From the IMG/VR virus record IMGVR_UViG_3300034196_000117, positions 1 through 63,943 of that record: a stretch of 63,943 nucleotides of DNA, one strand, 5' to 3'. The stretch comes from a virus. The position numbers and the translations under genes were made by a program. Positions 58,678 to 63,943 of this stretch are shown here, piece by piece. The notes beneath the pieces were generated by a model. That model was not told where the DNA came from. It searched no databases and saw only the letters and a list, made by a program, of their open reading frames with translations. How positions within the stretch are numbered: position 1 is the stretch's first letter; every line of letters begins with the position of its first letter.

Positions 58678-59004
58678 TCACACTTCTTTATGGATAAGCT
58701 CTGCGGCTTGTTTTTCTTGATGAAGTGCCAAAGCCGTCTTGTAGTTTTCCAGCATTGAACAAGTGCCAGTCACCCAGATTGGATCGTAATTGACGGGGAA
58801 GTTAGCCCAACCAGAAGCTGCCCCATGTGGATTAATTGTAAGACCAAGAGCTTTTTCAATGGTGCTTAACTGACCTGCCATCACCATCATTAAAAGCATC
58901 ATTTGACGCTCCCCATTAGCCACAGGATGACCACATGCCACATGGCAATCACCGGGAATAGATTGCTTGAACGGACATTCAACACAAGGACTGGAATTGG
59001 ACAT
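58678..59004 (-). CDS. Cysteine-rich hypothetical protein
   Basis: A 108-residue protein with a Cys cluster at the N-terminus (CVEC, then CHVAC within 18 residues) followed by GHP, then a Met-rich helix and a final Cys (GTCSM). The four Cys could bind zinc or an Fe-S cluster. SD AGGAG. No family is recognised. Confidence 0.68.
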   Translation of the reverse strand: MSNSSPCVECPFKQSIPGDCHVACGHPVANGERQMMLLMMVMAGQLSTIEKALGLTINPHGAASGWANFPVNYDPIWVTGTCSMLENYKTALALHQEKQAAELIHKEV

Positions 59005-59061
59005 GGTAGTCTCCTACGAAATTTGAGCTATTATAGCATGATTTTTAAAATTTACAATAAT

Positions 59062-59090
59062 AACAAAAGGCACCGAAGTGCCCTTTGATA
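59062..59090 (-). terminator. Intrinsic terminator after the KTSC gene
   Basis: AGGGCAC/GTGCCTT with a TTCG loop and a T-rich tail on the minus strand. Confidence 0.7.
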
Positions 59091-59098
59091 AACCCGAC

Positions 59099-59308
59099 TT
59101 AAATCTCAGTTTCTACATAAGAACCTTTGATTTCACGGTTGAAGAATTCACCTTTCGATGGAGACTTCAAAAGTTGGTCATACGTTGCACGCGGCACCTT
59201 ACGGAACTCATAAAGACGACCGGAATTGAACTGAACTTGCAGAGTGCGACGACGATAGCCGACTTGAAAAATTGAGCTGGATTCTACAGTATTCATTTTG
59301 ATAGTCAT
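59099..59308 (-). CDS. KTSC-domain protein
   Basis: The 69-residue protein is a single KTSC domain: VESSSIFQVGYRRRTLQV, then FNSGRLYEFRKVP, and the conserved C-terminal SKGEFFNREIKGSY. KTSC proteins are common on phages, plasmids and beside DNA/RNA enzymes; the activity is not established. SD AGGAG. Confidence 0.85.
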   Translation of the reverse strand: MTIKMNTVESSSIFQVGYRRRTLQVQFNSGRLYEFRKVPRATYDQLLKSPSKGEFFNREIKGSYVETEI

Positions 59309-59484
59309 ATTTGCTCTCCTGTTTGTGTGTGAGTATTATACCAAGAAAATAACAAAAAAGCAAATTTTTCTAAAAATAAATAAGGTTTTAAATCCTTATA
59401 AATCAACAACTTACAAACTTTTTTAATCTTTTTTCAATATTTTTTCAATATTTTTTAAGGTCTAAAAAACAACATAAAAATCAA
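59309..59484. repeat. AT-rich spacer with short direct repeats
   Basis: A run of T-rich blocks, with TTTTTTCAATA occurring twice in a row near 59430-59455. No gene or clear hairpin. It is the 3' side of 59485-59742. Confidence 0.35.
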
Positions 59485-59742
59485 CTATTTAAACTCGTTT
59501 TTTTCGAAGAAAAACAATAGAATTTTGAAAAAAAATGGAATGACGACGAACGGTATACTAAAGACGCCGAAGAACATCAATACACTTTTTTCAGGCAAAT
59601 TGTAAAAGACTGCAAGACAGAGGAAGAAGGCAATAAAAAAAATCCCAGCATGGGATTCAATGAGCATTAAATAATTTTTGATAAAATGAGCCAATGGTTG
59701 ATACCTAAAAATGTTAAGAGATAATAAGCTTCCAATCCTCAT
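59485..59742 (-). CDS. Small membrane protein
   Basis: The start at 59742 (MRIGSLL) has GGAAAG upstream, within the end of 59714-59956. The 85-residue protein has two membrane helices (about residues 30-45 and 53-76) and a short charged tail (FFEKNEFK). Its function is unknown. Confidence 0.58.
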   Translation of the reverse strand: MRIGSLLSLNIFRYQPLAHFIKNYLMLIESHAGIFFIAFFLCLAVFYNLPEKSVLMFFGVFSIPFVVIPFFFKILLFFFEKNEFK

Positions 59743-59956
59743 CAGTAAGCTTTCCAGCATGGGCTAAAACAGGAAACCCAAACAACCTGTGTACGACACC
59801 CTTTTCAATATCAGTATACGTGATTTTATCATCAACAATACGATAAGTTCCCAAAATTAGTGTTTTTTTACTATAGCAAGCACCTGATATCTTAGTGAAA
59901 AGAGAATAAGGTGCTTTAAGCAATAAAAAGCTAGGATTTTGATATGAAGATTTCAA
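59714..59956 (-). CDS. Small hypothetical protein with TTG start
   Basis: A TTG at 59956 follows GGAG; no ATG is available. The 80-residue product (KSSYQNPSFLLLKAPYSLF) has several strands and no clear signal peptide. It overlaps 59485-59742 by about 29 nt, so the pair is coupled. Its function is unknown. Confidence 0.55.
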   Translation of the reverse strand: MKSSYQNPSFLLLKAPYSLFTKISGACYSKKTLILGTYRIVDDKITYTDIEKGVVHRLFGFPVLAHAGKLTDEDWKLIIS

Positions 59957-60015
59957 AAAAGATGTCTCCTAAATATGGGGTAATTATACCATCAAAATTT
60001 AGGAGATTCAACAGT

Positions 60016-60447
60016 TTAAGAGAATGAAATCGTATGATTTTGATACGTTCGTTCAATAACTTCATGGTGCTCTGAAAACCCACCAGTAGGCGTACAGGCG
60101 ACATCAGAAGCAATCATAATAGGGATGACAACATGAACATAAAGATCTTTTAATTCATCGGTTGTGAATCGTCTGGAGCATGCAAAACCAATGGAGAATT
60201 CGCCGTCTTCATTATCAACAATGCGTTCTAGTCCGTCAATCGTCTTATAGTTATAGCCTTCTTCCTCATGCTCTTTAAACAGAAGAATCGTTTCATAAAC
60301 TGAATACTGATGGTCTGTGAGCAATGACTTCAAGTCGTCGCTTGAATGAAGTTTCTTAAAAAAAGAATCTGAAATATTTTCAATTGATAATGAACCACTC
60401 AATGTAAAAGAGAATGTATAAATGCCACCATTATAGACGTTTGACAT
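60016..60447 (-). CDS. Hypothetical protein (143 residues)
   Basis: A soluble acidic protein with a TAGGA site before the ATG and no recognised domain. It is divergent from the prepilin gene across about 230 bp of AT-rich DNA. Confidence 0.65.
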   Translation of the reverse strand: MSNVYNGGIYTFSFTLSGSLSIENISDSFFKKLHSSDDLKSLLTDHQYSVYETILLFKEHEEEGYNYKTIDGLERIVDNEDGEFSIGFACSRRFTTDELKDLYVHVVIPIMIASDVACTPTGGFSEHHEVIERTYQNHTISFS

Positions 60448-60677
60448 GTGTAAAATTCCTAGAAATTAAAGGATTATGATAGCATTTTATTGAAGAATTG
60501 TCTATATTTTAATGAATAAAAAAACGAAATATCATCATATGTAAATGTCTAAATATAACCACTAAAAAGAACCAAAATAAAAAATCTAATACAATCTTTA
60601 TTATCTATTATTGTATGTTATATTTAAAAGATAAGATCAATATTTTAATATTGAAAATAACAATAATGGATTTTAAT
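60448..60677. promoter_or_regulatory. AT-rich divergent interval before the prepilin
   Basis: A 230-bp interval with no gene. On the plus strand there are TATA-like blocks near 60600-60630 but no clear -35. It probably holds the promoters of both flanking genes. Confidence 0.35.
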
Positions 60678-62186
60678 ATGAGAAAAAATAAAGGACTTTC
60701 ATTGTTTGAAACGTTAATGACTCTTTCGATACTCCTAGTCATAGTGACAGGAATCTTTTACTGGATGATGGAAGCACAAAGAAACCAATTCGCAGTTCAA
60801 TATGGCAAAGAATTATCATCAATTGTAGAAGGCTTTGATAAAAGACTAAGCATAGATGGTTTAGATGTCTCAAACTTCAAAAATGGTACAACATGGAATA
60901 ATTCAAACATACAAGATTTATTAACCAAAGAGTTAATATCAAGAACAGCCAATTGTGGTAAGGGTTCCGGGTGGGTTCCACAATTAGCCACTGAAAAAGA
61001 TGCTAAATTAATCGACTGTGGATTGTGGGCAAGAATACCGTACAGCTTCAAGCCAGAAGCGGTAATAGGCACTGATTCAGAAGGATTTGTTAACTCATTC
61101 AGAATGATGTTAAAACTTGATAATGATGCCAGTTTCAAAGAACTCTTTCCCTACCTTAACAAGATGTTAATGTCAGCCAGACACAATAACAAAGAAGGCA
61201 CAACAGGATCTAACAATTTTTATTTTGCGGATGCTGCTGCTCCTGATACTAAGATTACTTCAACAAAATGTTATACGTTAGGTTCAGCCTGTGTAATCAT
61301 TGCGGAATACTACAGAAGTGGTGGAGCTGAATTTTTAAGAATTGATGGAAAAAACTCAATGGTTGGATCTGCAGTCACCTTTAAAGACACAAGAACATCA
61401 GCTAACAAACAATGTGTAAAGTGGGTTAAAGTAGACGATGCAGCTAAATGGGAATCAAGAGTAGTAGATTGTGGTGTAGGTATTCATAAAGAAACTGGCT
61501 ATCCAGTGACGGTAGACGTAGCAGTAGACTATACAACACAAAAAGAAATACTCTTAGACAAGTTGTGTATTGTTTACAAATATAATGGTGCTCAAATAGT
61601 AGACAGTGGTGAAAAAGCTCCATGTGGAATGGTAAAATTAGACGGTACCAATACCATTTATCAACTCACCAATGGAATCACTGCAGATAATGGAACCATT
61701 AGAAATATTTATGCAACCGATGTCGTATCTGAACAAATCAATACTAACTTCTTAAACGTTAAAAAAGATTTAGATGTTGCTGGCTTGACGACGACAACTG
61801 ATATTAAGGTTAAAAATAGCTTAGATGTGGGTGGAAAAAGCCATATGGTAGGTGATTTGACAGTTGACTCAAGAATTACAACGAACGAATTTTTCGATTC
61901 AACAAAGAAAGTTGTCAGCAACGGTTCTTGTGCAAAAATAGGTTTAATTGGTACCGATAGCACGGGTAAAATATTCTCTTGCCAAGGTTATCAATGGAAA
62001 CCAAGTGGTTCACCAACAGTAGGTGGAGCTTATTGGTTAAATACCTTTGGTGGTGGTTGCAGAGTGGCAAACCCTTATACGGGTAATTGTTCTTGTGAAG
62101 CGGGATCTTTTGGCTTCCTAAGTGGACAAGCCTTCCAATACACACAATGGGACGTTTCAGCCTATATATGCTTACCTTATAAGTAA
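60678..62186 (+). CDS. pilV: Type IV prepilin resembling PilV tip adhesin
   Basis: The start at 60678 gives a six-residue leader MRKNKG and then LSLFETLMTLSILLVIVTGI, a class prepilin signal with Gly at -1 and Glu at +5. The 502-residue length and long body are those of PilV, the tip protein of conjugative thin pili. Near residue 430 the block GLIGTDSTGKIFSCQ matches the constant-region end of IncI-type PilV, and a Cys-rich 50-residue tail follows, like the shufflon-encoded variable ends. Several Cys pairs. It is monocistronic, with no pilus assembly genes next to it. Confidence 0.72.
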   Translation: MRKNKGLSLFETLMTLSILLVIVTGIFYWMMEAQRNQFAVQYGKELSSIVEGFDKRLSIDGLDVSNFKNGTTWNNSNIQDLLTKELISRTANCGKGSGWVPQLATEKDAKLIDCGLWARIPYSFKPEAVIGTDSEGFVNSFRMMLKLDNDASFKELFPYLNKMLMSARHNNKEGTTGSNNFYFADAAAPDTKITSTKCYTLGSACVIIAEYYRSGGAEFLRIDGKNSMVGSAVTFKDTRTSANKQCVKWVKVDDAAKWESRVVDCGVGIHKETGYPVTVDVAVDYTTQKEILLDKLCIVYKYNGAQIVDSGEKAPCGMVKLDGTNTIYQLTNGITADNGTIRNIYATDVVSEQINTNFLNVKKDLDVAGLTTTTDIKVKNSLDVGGKSHMVGDLTVDSRITTNEFFDSTKKVVSNGSCAKIGLIGTDSTGKIFSCQGYQWKPSGSPTVGGAYWLNTFGGGCRVANPYTGNCSCEAGSFGFLSGQAFQYTQWDVSAYICLPYK

Positions 62187-62212
62187 AAAAGCCCTCACGG
62201 GCTTTTTTTGTT
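62187..62212 (+). terminator. Bidirectional terminator after the prepilin
   Basis: AAGCCC/GGGCTT with a TCAC loop and seven T, A run on the other side. Confidence 0.8.
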
Positions 62213-62226
62213 ATCTTCAAAATATA

Positions 62227-63387
62227 TTAGTTATAATGATGAATGACAGTCAGCAACAGGTCAAAATCACTAAGAAGATTGCCAGCGTCATTAGATTGCA
62301 GGTTAAAACCACGCAATGAATCATAAACCAAGCCATTATCATCTTCAAAGTGATGAAGGTAATAGAGAGCCGACTTATCATAACCTTTATGATCAATCAT
62401 CACTGGATAGCTGGTTGGCCCATAGGAACAACCAATATAATACTGAGCCATTTCCAAATAATTCGTACAATCCTCAACCATTTCAGAATAGTAGAAATCA
62501 TCATGCTCAGCTTTCACTTCTCGGGCGGCTTTCCAAACTTTATAACGCCCAGTGGCTTTCTCAAAGACATAAGCATACAAAGTGTTCTGGCTACGCTGTG
62601 ACATCAGCAGGTGAGTTTCTGTTTCTTCAAGATACGCATAGTTGTCAGAATCATTAAAAGCGAACTGTTTATCAGCAGTAGCCTTCTTTTTGCGAAGCAA
62701 GTTTTTCCATGCATTAAAAGCATCTTCCAGTGTTTTTTGGGAACGTTCTACTTTCTGAAAACTACTTTTTTTGTTCTCATCAATAAATGAAAGCTGTTCT
62801 TCATTAAAAGCTTCTGGAAATTTATCACACAGATCAAGAAGGTCTTTGGAAACATACGCCACTGGATAGTAAGTGCTTAGGCGAGCAATACCATACTCAC
62901 TAAACTCATTAGAACTATAACGATCTTTGTTCGTAAAGGTAATAAACGATTGTTGTGGATAAAGGCTAGTCAATTCAACGAAACGCTCATGAATAAGATC
63001 AACATCATAAATAAGAGGCTCTTTAAATTTATCTGGAAGTGCAGAAAAATCGGGAGCTTTATATTTTGAATAGACAGTGTAGTCCTTAACTGATTGTTTA
63101 ACATGATAGCGAAATCCATCAATGTTAAAAATAAGAGAATTGGTTGCATCTTCTTCTGAAACTTTACGAATGGTTTGCATTGTCAACTTGTTGACCAATT
63201 CAAGTTGTTCAGGTGTCGCTGTTTTATCAATGACAGCCCGCATCAATTCCATTGTCATGACAACAGGTTCTTCGATGGGTGTATATTTTTTGAACTCGAC
63301 AATGCTCTGATCGAATTTATCCGAAAACAGATAATCGGTCAGAGCATTAACGATGGAAACAACTTGTTGGTTGGTGCTGGTAGTCAT
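62227..63387 (-). CDS. Hypothetical protein (386 residues)
   Basis: A soluble charged protein with a helical N-terminal third and alpha/beta rest. No recognised domain. Its ATG overlaps the stop of 63387-63713 (TAATG). It faces the prepilin gene. Its function is unknown. Confidence 0.7.
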   Translation of the reverse strand: MTTSTNQQVVSIVNALTDYLFSDKFDQSIVEFKKYTPIEEPVVMTMELMRAVIDKTATPEQLELVNKLTMQTIRKVSEEDATNSLIFNIDGFRYHVKQSVKDYTVYSKYKAPDFSALPDKFKEPLIYDVDLIHERFVELTSLYPQQSFITFTNKDRYSSNEFSEYGIARLSTYYPVAYVSKDLLDLCDKFPEAFNEEQLSFIDENKKSSFQKVERSQKTLEDAFNAWKNLLRKKKATADKQFAFNDSDNYAYLEETETHLLMSQRSQNTLYAYVFEKATGRYKVWKAAREVKAEHDDFYYSEMVEDCTNYLEMAQYYIGCSYGPTSYPVMIDHKGYDKSALYYLHHFEDDNGLVYDSLRGFNLQSNDAGNLLSDFDLLLTVIHHYN

Positions 63388-63713
63388 TACACATTTCCTT
63401 GTTTAATTGACGCTTCGGCTTGTTCTTGTTCATATTTGGCTTTCATTTTGTCATGATAAGCATCCACCTTTGCATCAAATTCAACAAGGTCGCTTTCGTC
63501 AAGATTGCCTTTTTCTTCTTCTCGATCCACCAAATGACCAACAGCTTCATCAGGATACCAACCGCTTGGAACAAGACCACTCAAAATACCAAACTCCATT
63601 GCCAAATCAAAAGCAATATTAGCCTTGGTTTCATCTTTGGCACAAGCATCAGGAATCAAGCTAACTACATGGGCCAGCCATTCATCATGAGTCATAATAT
63701 ATTGAATAGTCAT
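63387..63713 (-). CDS. Hypothetical helical protein (108 residues)
   Basis: A soluble, highly acidic helical protein with AAGGA before the ATG, coupled to 62227-63387. The tail is rich in Lys/Glu/Gln. Its function is unknown. Confidence 0.65.
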   Translation of the reverse strand: MTIQYIMTHDEWLAHVVSLIPDACAKDETKANIAFDLAMEFGILSGLVPSGWYPDEAVGHLVDREEEKGNLDESDLVEFDAKVDAYHDKMKAKYEQEQAEASIKQGNV

Positions 63714-63725
63714 TGTTTGATATCC

Positions 63726-63905
63726 TTAATAATTTTGGCTAAATTTATAAGTGCATTGTTTGTGACACAAATGTGTAACTTCATTTTTCTCTAATGCCAA
63801 CAAAGAACCAAAGGCAACTGAAAGAACAGCAGCCCAAATACTCCCCGTTACAACAAGTGTCAAAACGCTAACAACAATGAGAACTTTCAACAGTAACATA
63901 CGCAT
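63726..63905 (-). CDS. Small membrane protein (59 residues)
   Basis: It starts at ATG 63903-63905 with GGAGG upstream. It has one long membrane segment (about residues 4-37) and a short tail with CHKQC. The Cys pair could bind metal or form a disulphide. It heads the last operon in the window. Confidence 0.6.
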   Translation of the reverse strand: MRMLLLKVLIVVSVLTLVVTGSIWAAVLSVAFGSLLALEKNEVTHLCHKQCTYKFSQNY

Positions 63906-63943
63906 TTTCCATCCTCCATACTACCTTATATGGTAGTTATTGG

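Noticed and set aside
59390-59460. CRISPR-like or iteron array in the T-rich repeats
   Set aside because: The repeats are short T-rich runs without spacers or constant length. No CRISPR array or iteron set was found anywhere in the window.
61950-62240. Active shufflon downstream of the prepilin
   Set aside because: Only one repeat-like 19-mer is seen. There are no inverted copies, alternative ends or recombinase, and a terminator follows directly.

Overview
This 63.9 kb window is AT-rich (roughly 35% GC by eye), dense and almost entirely coding. I find about 110 protein genes, most under 250 codons and most on the minus strand. Almost every gene has a good Shine-Dalgarno sequence. Many have their own sigma70-type promoter and a short hairpin terminator, often with a CGAA/TTCG loop. 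Lipoboxes, Sec signal peptides and host-type promoters point to a Gram-negative, probably gammaproteobacterial, host. I see no ribosomal, metabolic, replication, partition, virion or lysis genes, so this is an accessory part of a large mobile element. A type IV prepilin resembling the conjugative tip adhesin PilV (60.7-62.2 kb) leans towards a large conjugative plasmid. The tRNAs, two RNA ligases and crowded small orphan genes would also suit a jumbo phage. I cannot decide from this window alone. Layout. 0-4.4 kb: two protease-like lipoproteins, a pair of related orphans and a SAM methyltransferase. 4.4-6.3 kb: an RNA island with two tiny genes, a divergent tRNA-Thr, two further tRNA-like sequences and three copies of a structured RNA motif that I do not recognise, two of them in promoter-driven RNAs. 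6.3-15.7 kb: orphans, tRNA-Cys, an adenine-methyltransferase-like protein, zinc-ribbon proteins, a tRNA-like leader with a terminator, and the one protease-like lipoprotein with an intact triad. 15.8-22.3 kb: a structured 3' UTR RNA, a tandem trio of membrane proteins, a second copy of the orphan-pair cassette, and tRNA-Leu. 22.4-34.3 kb: GNAT acetyltransferases, orphan pairs, a trio of four-helix membrane proteins, a T4 Rnl1-type RNA ligase and a trio of secreted proteins. 34.5-38.1 kb: the main plus-strand operon, a DUF1643 protein followed by three paralogous membrane proteins. 38.1-49.7 kb: orphans, a metallophosphoesterase, a GNAT protein, a plus-strand structured RNA with a consensus promoter, and a second RNA ligase of the DRB0094/Rnl5 type. 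49.9-63.9 kb: paralogue pairs, a secreted protein, a small T4SS-like membrane protein, a cytidine-deaminase-like protein, a KTSC protein, the prepilin and further orphans. Three themes link the window. Many genes occur as tandem pairs or trios of diverged paralogues. About ten otherwise different proteins end in a similar hydrophobic signature of the form [LV]xx[DE]M[IVF]x[IYV], some preceded by a short strand-turn-helix module. RNA features are unusually rich: tRNAs, tRNA-like folds, structured 3' UTRs, promoter-driven orphan RNAs and two RNA ligases, which suggests RNA repair or RNA-based regulation.
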